From Clostridium sp. 12(A) (GTDB lineage Bacteria > Bacillota > Clostridia > Lachnospirales > Lachnospiraceae): 64,000 nucleotides of DNA. Under the pieces are notes generated by a model that saw only the letters and a list, made by a program, of their open reading frames with translations, made no database searches and was not told the origin of the DNA. The stretch spans positions 1 to 64,000 of the forward strand of contig JAGI01000001.1 in assembly GCA_000526575.1 (NCBI GenBank), written 5' to 3'. This document shows positions 21,901-29,530 of the stretch, piece after piece; positions within the stretch are counted from its first letter, which is position 1; each line of letters opens with the position of its first letter. The position numbers and the translations under genes were made by a program.

Positions 21901-23567
21901 TAGACTTTGGAAATGGTTCTTACTTAAGGCCGGGAGCCGGAGGAAGCTGGACAAGTGGAACCGAACTCTGGTGGTATGGATCAAATGGAAAACCAGGTGC
22001 AGATGATCGCCCTATCTACATCATGCCGGGAGGAAACGGCTACTATATCGACAATGGAAATGGAACTTACACGAAGCCGGGACCAGATGGAAGCTGGACA
22101 AATGGAACTACGTGGGTGTATGGCCCAGGTGGGAAGCCGGGAGCGAATGACCGCCAGATTCACATCATGCCGGGAGGAAACGGCTACTATATCGACAATG
22201 GAAATGGAACTTACACGAAGCCGGGACCAGATGGAAGCTGGACAAATGGAACTACGTGGGTGTATGGCCCAGGTGGGAAGCCGGGAGCGAATGACCGCCA
22301 GATCCATGTAATGCCGGGAGAAAATGGTAACTATATCGATAATGGAGATGGAACTTACACGAAGCCGGGACCAGATGGAAGTTGGACAAATGGAACTACG
22401 TGGGTGTATGGCCCAGGTGGGAAGCCGGGAGCGAATGACCGCCAGATTCACATCATGCCGGGAGGAAACGGCTACTATATCGACAATGGAAATGGAACTT
22501 ACACGAAGCCGGGACCAGATGGAAGCTGGATAAATGGAATTACGTGGGTGTATGGCTCAGGTGGGAAGCCAGGAGTAGATGACCGCCAGATCCATGTAAT
22601 GCCGGGAGGAAACGGCTACTATATCGACAATGGAAATGGAACCTACACGAAGCCGGGACCAGATGGAAGCTTGACAAATGGAACTACGTGGGTGTATGGC
22701 CCAGGTGGGAAGCCGGGAGTAGATGACCGCCAGATTCATGTAATGCCGGGAGAAAATGGTAACTATATCGACAATGGAGATGGAACTTACACGAAGCCAG
22801 GTGTAGATGGAAGTTGGACAAATGGTACGGAACACTGGTCGAGCGGCCCAGATGGGAAAATCGGTACTTCTGATGATAAAAAGATTGTTAATGAGAATGT
22901 TGATCCGGAACCCACAAATCCGGAACCCACAAATTCGGATCCTACAAATCCAGAGCCCACATACCCAGAACCAGCAAATCCAGAGCCGATAAAGCCAGAT
23001 TCAGATGAATGGGAGGAAGAGGAAATCGTAAATGCTCCAGTAATTCCGGTTATTGACAGTACTGTAAAACCAGTAGTACCTGATACCGGAGGAACATTCA
23101 ACGTCAACCCCAATAATCCCCTTGAAGTCACCTATACCAAACCAGATGGTACTGCAGCTAAAAATGAGTGGGTTGGTAATGGAAAAGACTGGTACCACGT
23201 CGATGAATCCGGAAATCTTAATTATGACTGGTATCTGGAGGGAGAAAGAACTTGGTATAAGCTTAACAAAGAGCCTGGTGACAGATTTGGTGCTGCACTG
23301 ATTGGCTGGAATTACGAACCGATGGATGATAAAAGGTATTTCTTTAATCCCAGTTCGACAAAAATGCTTACCGGTTGGCAACATATTGACAATAAGTGGC
23401 ATTACTTTACAAAACAAAATGAGTCACAGACTTATTTTGGAAGTAATACAGAGGGCTGGAAGTATGATCCAACAAAGCCAGGTAAGCCTTATGGATCGAT
23501 GTATCAAAACGAAATAACTCCAGATGGATACCTGGTAGATGAAAATGGAGTTTGGAAAATTAAATAG
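15927..23567 (+). CDS. Giant InlB-B-repeat surface protein with tandem and wall-binding repeats
   Basis: A 2546-residue exported protein. A signal peptide (1 to about 32) is followed by a segment with repeated PSEA motifs (SPSEAF, ATPSEAE, ATPSEAV). About eighteen InlB B-repeat (Listeria-Bacteroides, Flg_new-like) modules then span roughly residues 290-1890; each has a GYTFxGWY core and ends in an aromatic strand such as LYARW. Nine tandem units of about 48 residues follow (about 1890-2320; DNGNGTYTKPGPDGSW type), then a Pro/Glu linker with NPEPTNPEPTNSDP-like repeats. The C-terminal wall-binding module includes MLTGWQHIDNKWHYF and ends EITPDGYLVDENGVWKIK. There is no C-terminal membrane anchor, so wall attachment is presumably non-covalent. 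B-repeats in internalins extend the protein and can engage host receptors; here an adhesive role is inferred. Confidence 0.88.
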   Translation: MKGNGKRILSLCLVAVIAVTTVGYAPPFTASALWKTNMEKALELLASPSEAFKQGVMATQSEAERPEREATPSEAEIPDGKATPSEAVKKFMKVEPEEIPEYYDQESASGKKFWKFEDRNGMIQYRDYGYVDGEAEFPLWYEADQVGSVGDMFSSVNLDEEYYSLAPYIFESVVPDKEAWTDLSWRLFFDSFSIEDYDKKKITVFKNWDTSAYDIWQLTGSEDEFEYHFYGTILNESEAREPNWYDSDKEGNVVYIRNLLRTSLATSEILHKLYYSSMRIINDNVSVADNTSNPGTYDTEDTPVTLWTPSWSGYTFLGWADYYNYPGGSPFSNNTVVSSPQNHKWLLYGGGFFKAGTTIRRGDVKNSANLYGMWKPNGTYTLQLVGQPAEEYYPSLYKGKALGNWYLIVGNPGRIIDLNDYKDPTLDGYTFAGWYSGTHGTGIRYTEPITLNSNIVLYANYTANTNTIEFLDYYGNVIGEPQSIITGDSAIPPQPPEIDGMDFVGWDKSFTNVNKDMEIKAQYKKIPNITIKYMDTGSSGANVLKTETIIARGKATPPEVDLSSLPVPKNGYHYTGTWYGSGGTGIPNVNLDCVETYDSKTYYKDSTVYLYPKQEGNMVKVTLHSNDGQDVTKVIDVQYESGLYWLDVIDSETYKKGLVNERTGYTFLGWDTKPDSTYPNLPTYYKLDTLDIYQVWKPNPYYVIFDKRVSGESNPSNVQVIYDKPIGKLPEVTSKGLDFLGWYTYYTGGTQVTEETLMPNRDFNLYARWSRYPTNITYDYNYEGSPNTYTYTMYTADYTYQQIYTNIANRSVPTRKGYTFTRWNTKQDNKGSSFYPNTSSSSYYYIPESRDFTVYAIWNPLDVYLRLYKNTSSSDTSTLSSISCKYDDQVGTLPVVQNGDKIFKGWYTERSGGNKVSETDKVIYTVPGSLNYWYLYAQWANPQSKVTFKDWDGSILCEQSIPYGEKVEVPETPARDRYRFTGWDKSYENVETDTVITAQYELSSPILTLDANGGSFSDKTSLLFDVKAGDSLDQILADEKSKVSRKYYTFDGWYTAATGGTKLPESGNIMPPSTDLTLYARWVKSSCEVIFKDWDGAVLEVQEVPIGGDAVNHIPERTDYEFMGWNRSLTNIRYDTTITATYILISKLEYGYNIFFSRFGYNKYTSYVQSIKNHQNVAYLHRKLLPGKSTDNYYLDTDYYNTSRYTTEIDFPNEVSDDNNYFLGWGTSVNVRQVPIGGLYAYQHLFPLRGQIDVDETNRLYGFPLFNSREKVKVREFMGLDQGGMGSNNEGLGVTSLYALYLPQDKASLVLVNGFKDYYSTFHTTYSNDWDHSNIGESNFTTVFQEDTPLLESISIEDFGSKVNIYSSSNYPDQRIYIRNNKEEIIAFRDTSNANKYWYKTHKLVGYFSEPDGKGKELLGEYTFNKVDDRYYAYWALKDAEFHVTFKDDNGNVLGSENVIAGEACKNVPIASNKSGYKFIGWQPVDSDNNSSTDKIIRDTTFITAYEKLATYQLILDGNGGTLNGSPKKELEVAFEQLFDQTLKNGRDAIERPGYHFDGWYTSEAGGNIYSYSGNQMPAANVTVFAHWTPNIYQVTFDPDHERWSGGVTKKEITFDTQQGSLPAPEIYGWNFLGWWTGKNGTGTKITEQSKVEPKDAVYYGNWEAVTYEVRFVSSVEQPTGESVQTFTMNQKYDQAFGSLPLPVEKGYTFHGWYDSDNNKINPQSIFQPKSGAEEYIYHAEWKANPYKIRFVYTDADGKQKVIEIDRNYFMQLGTLPVPEKPGYTFVGWFNDRGEEITSESWVESGNMEYKAKWIANQYTVHFNSNLDSMSDPQDKIVTYAQPIGDLPLLHASGYVFLGWYTESSGGSLIKETTLAALGDQTYYGRWSTGLIDNGNGTYRKPGLDGKWNTADDELWWYGPDEIIGTDDDRQIYLMLGGNGYYVNYGNGTYLRPGAGGSWTSGTELWWYGSNGKPGAGDHPIYLMPGGNGYYVDFGNGSYLRPGAGGSWTSGTELWWYGSNGKPGADDRPIYIMPGGNGYYIDNGNGTYTKPGPDGSWTNGTTWVYGPGGKPGANDRQIHIMPGGNGYYIDNGNGTYTKPGPDGSWTNGTTWVYGPGGKPGANDRQIHVMPGENGNYIDNGDGTYTKPGPDGSWTNGTTWVYGPGGKPGANDRQIHIMPGGNGYYIDNGNGTYTKPGPDGSWINGITWVYGSGGKPGVDDRQIHVMPGGNGYYIDNGNGTYTKPGPDGSLTNGTTWVYGPGGKPGVDDRQIHVMPGENGNYIDNGDGTYTKPGVDGSWTNGTEHWSSGPDGKIGTSDDKKIVNENVDPEPTNPEPTNSDPTNPEPTYPEPANPEPIKPDSDEWEEEEIVNAPVIPVIDSTVKPVVPDTGGTFNVNPNNPLEVTYTKPDGTAAKNEWVGNGKDWYHVDESGNLNYDWYLEGERTWYKLNKEPGDRFGAALIGWNYEPMDDKRYFFNPSSTKMLTGWQHIDNKWHYFTKQNESQTYFGSNTEGWKYDPTKPGKPYGSMYQNEITPDGYLVDENGVWKIK
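21595..22880 (+). repeat. 144-bp tandem coding repeats
   Basis: Nine in-frame units encode about 48 residues each. The central five or six are nearly identical at the DNA level, for example the TATCGACAATGG strings near 22,046 and 22,190 exactly 144 bp apart. The outer units are more diverged (YVNYGNGTYLRPG and GTEHWSSGPDG types), a gradient expected when arrays grow by recombination in the middle. Confidence 0.92.
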
Positions 23568-23575
23568 GAGGAACA

Positions 23576-26500
23576 ATGCGAAAAAAAAATGTGAGAGGGT
23601 TGGCATGCATCATGTGTGTCACCCTGACGATTACTGCAATACCGCCTTGGGCAGTATATGCGGAATCATGGATAGAAGTTTCTGGTTCAAAAGTGACCAC
23701 GCCTTCTGAGGCGAGCCGTGACATAGAATCAGAGGTAGAAGAACCCGTTAATGATGAGGACGTAGAAGAAAATCTACCAGAAGTAGAAGCCGAAGAGATT
23801 CCACCTGCAGACCCAGATCCGATTGAAGTACCGGTAACGGAACCGGTTAATATTGCTACACCATCTGTAGTAGAACCAACTTTTACAGATGTTAAAAAAG
23901 CTTTAGCAGCTTCCCTTATTTCTTCAGTTCCTTCTTCCAGTTCCCTGGGAGATATCTGGGATTCCTGGTCTGGAAAGACCAGTTTTGAATTCTTAAGTGG
24001 AAGCCAGGGAGAGGGAACGGAAGATAAGCCATACCTGATCAAAAACAGGGAGCAGCTTATGGGACTATCCGAGCTTACAGCTATGGGAATGATGGTGCCG
24101 GAGGCGGAGGGAGCCAAGTATGCCGGGGATTATTCCGGATGTTACTTTGCCCTGGGTGCGAATATTGATCTTCAGGGAGTGGACTGGATTCCCATTGGTT
24201 TTTATCAGGATTCTTCTGAAAAGGCTTGGGAAGTTCCCCATACATTTAATGGAATCTTTGATGGGAACGGAAAGACCATTAAGAATTTAAAATTGACTTC
24301 CTTTGCCAATTATAACAATGTAGGACTCTTTGGTTCGCTATCTAATGCAAGCATTTATGATCTGACCATAATTCCGGAAAGCAGTTCTATAAAAGGAAAT
24401 GACCGGACTGGTGTGGTGGCAGGATATGCAGAAAACAGTGAAATCCGTAATATAACCGTAAAAAATGCTGACATCAGCTCCACTGGTATTTCCGGAGGAA
24501 TTGCAGGAGAGATCAGTGGTACTGTCATTGAAAATGCCATCTGCGATAAAGTCGTGATTGATGCAAAAGGAGGAAGTGAAGTCATTTATGCCGGTGGTAT
24601 CGCCGGAATGGCTTCTAATTCAACCATCGTAAATTGCGAGGTATCTACCGGCACAGGGACCACGGCGAGAATCCAGGGAACCGGATACATTGGCGGAATC
24701 GTAGGCTATCAGAATGCCAGCAATATATTTAATACTTATGTAAGTGGAACCATCGGAGGTTATCATTCCACCTCAATAGGTGGTATTACAGGAAAATATG
24801 CAGCTGGAAAATTAAAGGTAGCCCGTTTTGCTGGAACCATCGGAAATTCTCAGCTCGGTTCCATGGCAAGGGAAGGAACCTTTATCGGAACCAGACAGGG
24901 AGCAGCGACTAACTTTAATTACATTGAAGATGTGGCATATCTGTTTGCCGATACGGAAAGTAAGATAAGTGCCAATATCTGCGGTTCAGAGATTGAAGAT
25001 GATAATGATTATACCTACGCCGCCCATATTGGATACTGGCATACAGGAAACCTTTATTATACCTTGGTGCAGGGCGGTGCCAAAAAGACCATATCGGATC
25101 AGTACTTTTATGAAGAACTGGAAAAGGGAATCCTGACCGTTCTTGATGAAGAGTCCGGAGATTATATCCTGGATCACTTTGCACCGGATTCCCTGGGACG
25201 GCCCGTAAGAGGGTATCTTTTAAATGTCAATCAGATTGATACCATAGCAAACGGTCAGAACTATTATGACATTGCCACCTTAGAAGTCCGTGGAAGTTCC
25301 CTGTATTCCAAGCCCATGGATAAAGAAAATAGGGGAGCTATTGCAGCTGGTAGTGCGGTCACCGTAACAACAGCGCCGAACAATACGGATATGGAAAAGT
25401 TTCAGATCGAAGGCTCTCCTTTCTACGTAAATAGTAAGGGAATCAAAAAGAACAGCACCTATTCAGATAGTAGCCATGCCTATACCTTTACCATGCCAGA
25501 GGACAACATTACCCTATCGGCCCTCTATAAAAAGGTAGCGGTTTCCGTAAAGGTAGATCCAGAAAGTTATACCTTTGCAGTGGTTCAGACAAGAAGTGGA
25601 AACCGAAAGGCTCCCGTTATAACAACAGAAATTAAAAATAAGGAAGGTAAGCTGATTGCCCGGTACATCAACGGCGTGTTAGAAAAGGGGACTGAAGTAC
25701 AGCCGGTAAATATCAAAGCGGTGATCGATGCCAACAATGACGTAGCAGATAACCGGGTGAAGTGGAGCATTGATGATCCTCAGCTCATCACTCTGGAAAA
25801 GAATATTGACGAAGAAACAGACGGTTACACTGCAAAGTCTGCCAGCCTTTCCATCAATCTTTCCTCCTCTTTCTTTCAGACAATCATAGAGGATGCAGAA
25901 AAGAAACAGGCAGATGAAAATTACCAGTATAAGATCCCTAATACGATTTACGGCGCTGGGCACCAAAACGGAGGCGTTGCAGTTTTAACGGCACAGACCA
26001 GACCTTCTACTTCTTTTGAAGGAAAGCCCTGTACCGCCAACAGCCGGATCAATGTCACCTTCCAGATAATTGACAATACACTAGTTGCAACAGAAGGTGC
26101 AGTTCTTGATAAACAGGCGCTTACCTACACCGTCAAAAGGACCCTTACCGGGGACCGAAAAGCTCCAAGCGAAACAATAACGGTAACAGCTCCTCAGTCC
26201 TTGACGGCAACATTCACCCCGGACTTCTTCTCAAAGGATGAAGTGGTATGGACCAGCTCCGATCCGGCAGTCGTACAAGTGACGCAGGATAACGAAGCCT
26301 ACCGGGAAGCATCGGTTTCCGCTTTCAAGGATGCTGCCTGGATTCGTAATATCATAGCGACCGACAAAGGAATCAAAAGTAATGACCCTTATGCCAAAGT
26401 ATCAGGAAATGGAAGCCGGGATGTAGTCATTACCGTAGACGGAAAAGATAAGTTGGGGAATAAAGCTTCTGCTGTCTGTCAGGTAAGCATCAACTTTGTG

Positions 26501-27760
26501 ACAGATGACCAGACGAGAGTAGTCCCGGAAGGCGTTACGCTGGATCAGAACGAGTTATCTTATCACCTTGGCTATCAGATGGCCGGAGATGTCCATTCAC
26601 AGATCAAAGATAAAAAGGGATTTACTTCACAGAAGCTATCTGCAACGGTCTTTCCGGATCTTGATGAGTCAGCTGAACATAAGCCCTACGATCGTACTAT
26701 AACCTGGGCTTCCTCTGATCCGGAGGCGTTATCTGTAGATGAACAAGGAAACGTGACTCCAGTTAATGGGGCAGCCTGGATCAAGGAAGCGCTTCGGAAA
26801 GCTCCTTATACGGGAGAGAAAAATGTAGAGATTACAGCCACTACAAGGGACGGAAAGAAAGCGGCCACTTGTCTGGTGCAGCTTACGTTCCAGGCAGAAT
26901 GTCTGGAAGTAGACCGAGACAATGAAAACTTTGATATTGTCCTTACAAAAACAGGAAGAAGAAATAGCCCTGCTTATTCTTGGAGCGGACTGGAGGGAAG
27001 GAAATTTTCCGCTTCTGTATATCCGGAAAATCGGGAGAGCAAAAAAATACAGTGGAGATCTTCAGATGCAGGAATCCTTTCTGTAGATGCAGATGGAAAT
27101 GTAAAGGCTGTGGCGATCAATGAAAAGCAGGAAGTCATTGCTGGCTGGATGAACCAGGTCATTGGAAAATCACAGTATTCCGGAAGTACAAACGCTTTTA
27201 TCTATGCAGAAAGTATCAATGGAAAGCTCTCTGATCCAGTACAGGTAAGAGTGAACTTAAAAATCATTGATAACACCACTTCCGGAGGCAGCTCTGGTGG
27301 AGGTGGTGGCGGAGGCGGCGGTGGAAGCCGATCCGTAGGAGTAACGGCCGCAGGAAATATCAAAGGTCCGGCAGCTCCTTCCGGTGCGATTACCGGCACA
27401 TGGACCCAGGTAGGAAATGGAAAGTGGATCTTTGCTTCCAACCGGACTTATACCGATGAATGGGCCTACATCAGTAACCCGTTTGCAACGGGAGAGCAGG
27501 AAACGGCTTCCTGGTTCCGGTTTGATAAAGATGGGTTTATGGTGACTGGCTGGCAGAAAGATGTTGACGGGAACACCTTTTATTTAAAGACAACTACCGA
27601 TGGTACCCAGGGGCAGATGCTTACCGGATGGCAGAACATTGAAGGAACCTGGTACTATTTCAATTCGGTTTCCGATGGTTCAAAAGGAAAGTTAATGACA
27701 AACACTACAACACCGGATGGATACCTTGTAAATGAGAAAGGCCAGTGGATACAGTCATGA
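23576..27760 (+). CDS. GLUG / Big-like repeat surface protein with wall-binding C-terminus
   Basis: A 1394-residue exported protein with AGGAGG before its ATG. Order: signal peptide (1-30); acidic Pro/Glu segment with a TTPSEAS motif; a domain starting GSQGEGTEDKPYLIKNREQL; GLUG-type repeats at roughly 250-450 (GVVAGYAENSEIRNITV, GGIAGEISGTVIEN, GGIVGYQNASNIFNTYVSG); and four Ig-like Big-type domains at about 650-1230 (WTSSDPAVVQV; WASSDPEALSV; WRSSDAGILSV). A poly-Gly linker follows (ten consecutive Gly codons near 27,300), and the C-terminal wall-binding module ends NTTTPDGYLVNEKGQWIQS. Base composition becomes markedly richer in G+C after about 24,000 than in the first 400 bp, hinting at a mosaic origin. 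Structural or adhesive function is inferred. Confidence 0.85.
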   Translation: MRKKNVRGLACIMCVTLTITAIPPWAVYAESWIEVSGSKVTTPSEASRDIESEVEEPVNDEDVEENLPEVEAEEIPPADPDPIEVPVTEPVNIATPSVVEPTFTDVKKALAASLISSVPSSSSLGDIWDSWSGKTSFEFLSGSQGEGTEDKPYLIKNREQLMGLSELTAMGMMVPEAEGAKYAGDYSGCYFALGANIDLQGVDWIPIGFYQDSSEKAWEVPHTFNGIFDGNGKTIKNLKLTSFANYNNVGLFGSLSNASIYDLTIIPESSSIKGNDRTGVVAGYAENSEIRNITVKNADISSTGISGGIAGEISGTVIENAICDKVVIDAKGGSEVIYAGGIAGMASNSTIVNCEVSTGTGTTARIQGTGYIGGIVGYQNASNIFNTYVSGTIGGYHSTSIGGITGKYAAGKLKVARFAGTIGNSQLGSMAREGTFIGTRQGAATNFNYIEDVAYLFADTESKISANICGSEIEDDNDYTYAAHIGYWHTGNLYYTLVQGGAKKTISDQYFYEELEKGILTVLDEESGDYILDHFAPDSLGRPVRGYLLNVNQIDTIANGQNYYDIATLEVRGSSLYSKPMDKENRGAIAAGSAVTVTTAPNNTDMEKFQIEGSPFYVNSKGIKKNSTYSDSSHAYTFTMPEDNITLSALYKKVAVSVKVDPESYTFAVVQTRSGNRKAPVITTEIKNKEGKLIARYINGVLEKGTEVQPVNIKAVIDANNDVADNRVKWSIDDPQLITLEKNIDEETDGYTAKSASLSINLSSSFFQTIIEDAEKKQADENYQYKIPNTIYGAGHQNGGVAVLTAQTRPSTSFEGKPCTANSRINVTFQIIDNTLVATEGAVLDKQALTYTVKRTLTGDRKAPSETITVTAPQSLTATFTPDFFSKDEVVWTSSDPAVVQVTQDNEAYREASVSAFKDAAWIRNIIATDKGIKSNDPYAKVSGNGSRDVVITVDGKDKLGNKASAVCQVSINFVTDDQTRVVPEGVTLDQNELSYHLGYQMAGDVHSQIKDKKGFTSQKLSATVFPDLDESAEHKPYDRTITWASSDPEALSVDEQGNVTPVNGAAWIKEALRKAPYTGEKNVEITATTRDGKKAATCLVQLTFQAECLEVDRDNENFDIVLTKTGRRNSPAYSWSGLEGRKFSASVYPENRESKKIQWRSSDAGILSVDADGNVKAVAINEKQEVIAGWMNQVIGKSQYSGSTNAFIYAESINGKLSDPVQVRVNLKIIDNTTSGGSSGGGGGGGGGGSRSVGVTAAGNIKGPAAPSGAITGTWTQVGNGKWIFASNRTYTDEWAYISNPFATGEQETASWFRFDKDGFMVTGWQKDVDGNTFYLKTTTDGTQGQMLTGWQNIEGTWYYFNSVSDGSKGKLMTNTTTPDGYLVNEKGQWIQS

Positions 27761-28007
27761 TGAGGAAGTGAGTAAGAGTAATAGTGGTTATTCCAATCAG
27801 AGACAATGAAGTTTTTAATGGAATAAGAAAGACAATGATTTAACTTGAAGAAAAGAAGAAATGACCAGTAGGCAGATGGGAAAATGGTTACTTCGTTTTA
27901 GTAACTTTCCTGTCTGGCCAAATGGTCGCATCGTACGTTGACAACCGAATATGTTTAACCGATAGATAAAATCATGTGAACTGAACAAAATAAGAAAGAG
28001 ATTCCAT

Positions 28008-28214
28008 TTAAGAATCCCCTTCTTCGATAAACTCCATGATATCACCTGGCTGCAAGTTTAAGTGTGAACAGATCTTACATAGTATATCCGTAGTGACACT
28101 TTCCCCCTTTGATAATTTTGCAAGTGTAGGGCTGGAGAGGATATCCAGTAGATCAGTCTTTTTCATACCTTTGCGGTTGAGTAGATCAAATAATTTATAA
28201 TATTTCATTCCCAT
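28008..28214 (-). CDS. Small XRE-family helix-turn-helix regulator
   Basis: A 68-residue protein read leftwards, with a strong AAGGAGG before the ATG at 28,214. It is one Cro/C1-type DNA-binding domain: KLFDLLNRKGMKKTDLLDILSSPTLAKLSKGESVTTDILCKICSHLNLQPGDIMEF, matching the YozG-like single-domain group. It is the only reverse-strand gene inside the 32-kb surface locus. The AT-rich region upstream carries repeated CTAATATAATGTTA elements that could be its operators, so it may control itself and the small gene and exported protein to its right. That regulatory target is inference. Confidence 0.88.
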   Translation of the reverse strand: MGMKYYKLFDLLNRKGMKKTDLLDILSSPTLAKLSKGESVTTDILCKICSHLNLQPGDIMEFIEEGDS

Positions 28215-28265
28215 GGCAATAACCTCCTTTTAAATAAGTATATACTAATAAAAATTTAGAATAAA

Positions 28266-28361
28266 CTAATATAATGTTAATTTATATGAATATATGTGCT
28301 GGCATTAATATAAGAATATGCTAATATAATGTTAGTAAATGAAGAAAAAATATTAGCATAT
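28266..28361. promoter_or_regulatory. Repeated operator-like elements between the XRE gene and the next gene
   Basis: The 14-bp element CTAATATAATGTTA occurs at 28,266-28,279 and again at 28,321-28,334. The second copy overlaps one arm of a perfect 12-bp inverted repeat: ATATGCTAATAT at 28,316-28,327 and its complement at 28,350-28,361, 22 bp apart and just before a GGAGG ribosome site. These lie between divergent genes, a usual place for autoregulatory binding sites. Confidence 0.55.
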
Positions 28362-28373
28362 GGAGGAATCTGA

Positions 28374-28602
28374 ATGAGAATTAATAGAAAAAATCCAATA
28401 TTTAATGCCAGGAGAGATAATTAAGTTAACAGCAAGAGAGAGAGGTAAGGAGATACCGGTTATGGTGATTTCTGAAAATATGATAAGATATGGTGCTGTT
28501 ATAGGAACCAGTGACAATGTTGTCGGAATCCTACTAAATACCGGAGATTACATAGATGAACTAGCCAATAGAGTAAAAAGGGTGCATAAGTTAAAAAAAT
28601 GA
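28374..28602 (+). pseudogene. Small conserved-looking protein with a frame break at its start
   Basis: GGAGG (28,362-28,366) is perfectly spaced from the ATG at 28,374, but that frame ends after 16 codons at 28,424. Shifting by one base after this ATG opens a frame reading ELIEKIQYLMPGEIIKLTARERG that continues to 28,602 (ending DELANRVKRVHKLKK). Its first internal ATG, at 28,405, has no ribosome site and would cut off what looks like a natural N-terminus. So either one extra base has broken the gene, or there is a +1 shift, or the 16-codon frame is a leader peptide. The body of about 65-75 residues matches no family I can name. Confidence 0.5.
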
Positions 28603-28620
28603 GAACTATCCTTAAAATGA

Positions 28621-28684
28621 GATGATAGCATATATTAAGGCATTTACCAGTGCCTTGCTAAGTGGATTAATATATGTTATCATC
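28621..28684 (+). other. Long hairpin (18-bp outer stem with inner stem)
   Basis: Bases 28,621-28,638 pair with 28,667-28,684 over 18 bp with one G-U wobble or mismatch. Inside, AAGGCA (28,637-28,642) pairs with TGCCTT (28,651-28,656). No T-run follows. It lies between the broken small gene and the next exported protein, so it may be a processing or attenuation structure, or a trace of a small repeat element. Confidence 0.55.
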
Positions 28685-28711
28685 ATAGTATGAAATAGGA
28701 GGGCAAAGAGT

Positions 28712-29443
28712 ATGAAAAAAAGATTGTTAGGGGCAATATTATCCACGTTACTTACTGTAACGATGGCAACACCAGCTTTTGCGGAGATTATTTGGACGGC
28801 AGATAAGCTTCCGGCAGGATATTCGACGAATGAGTGGGAAAATAAAAACTTCTTCTTGAATGCAGGAAATGCAGTTAAGAGGGATACTTATACTTATTAT
28901 GTGAAGGATTTACATGGAAATCTAATGAAGAATGCAGTTTTTGCTGGAGGATCTAAAACAGATGGTAACGGAGCCATAACATTCGCAGATGGGTTTGTTC
29001 CTGCATTTGGTACAAGTGATGCTGAAGTTAATTATATAGTTACTCAAACATTTGTACCAAATTCCTGGCATATAGATTCACAGAAACCATTAAATCAGAA
29101 TGGAATAAGTAATTATTGGTACGGGGATAACAAAACTTGCTATAAAAGCAACTGGAATTGGCTTATGGTATCTCCAGATGGAAAGAAAGACGGATTAAAG
29201 TATGCTTACTGCTTTAATGAGTATGGATATCTTTATACAAATACAATCACACCAGATGGATTCATGGTCAATGAGTTGGGGCAACTCATGATTGATGGCA
29301 TGGTGAAAACTATAGATCCAAATAAAAATATAGGTAACAAATGGTATGGTTATGCGGACTTCCCGATAGGAGCATTAGGATATGATTATGACTCTTGTGG
29401 AAGGGCAGCTCAGCTTTGGGGTACGCCAAATCCATTCTTCTAA
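28712..29443 (+). CDS. Small exported protein with a partial wall-binding tail
   Basis: A 243-residue protein with a classic signal peptide (KKRLLGAILSTLLTVTMATPAFA) and GGAGGG before the ATG. No family is recognised for the central part. One stretch (LHGNLMKNAVFAGGSKTDGNGAITFADG) resembles the 'T-D-x-x-G' turn of Cna-B-like folds. The C-terminal region (YAYCFNEYGYLYTNTITPDGFMVNELGQL) is clearly related to the end of the wall-binding modules in the neighbouring giants, but the GWxxxxxxWYYF repeats are missing or degenerate. Four cysteines could form disulfides. A terminator follows, so it ends a short transcription unit before the giant gene. Confidence 0.78.
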   Translation: MKKRLLGAILSTLLTVTMATPAFAEIIWTADKLPAGYSTNEWENKNFFLNAGNAVKRDTYTYYVKDLHGNLMKNAVFAGGSKTDGNGAITFADGFVPAFGTSDAEVNYIVTQTFVPNSWHIDSQKPLNQNGISNYWYGDNKTCYKSNWNWLMVSPDGKKDGLKYAYCFNEYGYLYTNTITPDGFMVNELGQLMIDGMVKTIDPNKNIGNKWYGYADFPIGALGYDYDSCGRAAQLWGTPNPFF

Positions 29444-29465
29444 TACAATAAAATAAATAAAAAAT

Positions 29466-29506
29466 AAAAGACTATCGGTTAATACATAATCGGTGGTCTT
29501 TTTTTG
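29466..29506 (+). terminator. Rho-independent terminator before the giant gene
   Basis: AAAAGACTATCGGTT pairs with AATCGGTGGTCTTTT (several wobbles) and is followed by a run of seven T. It lies between the 243-residue protein gene and the 4668-residue gene. Confidence 0.75.
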
Positions 29507-29530
29507 TTACAAAAATGAGGATAAAAGAAA

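Noticed and set aside
21595-22880. Could the evenly spaced repeats be a CRISPR array?
   Set aside because: Units are 144 bp, contiguous, in-frame and protein-coding, with no spacer-repeat alternation and no cas genes.
22900-23000. NPEPTNPEPTNSDP repeats as a sorting or pilin motif
   Set aside because: They form a Pro-rich spacer in the middle of the protein, far from any membrane segment.
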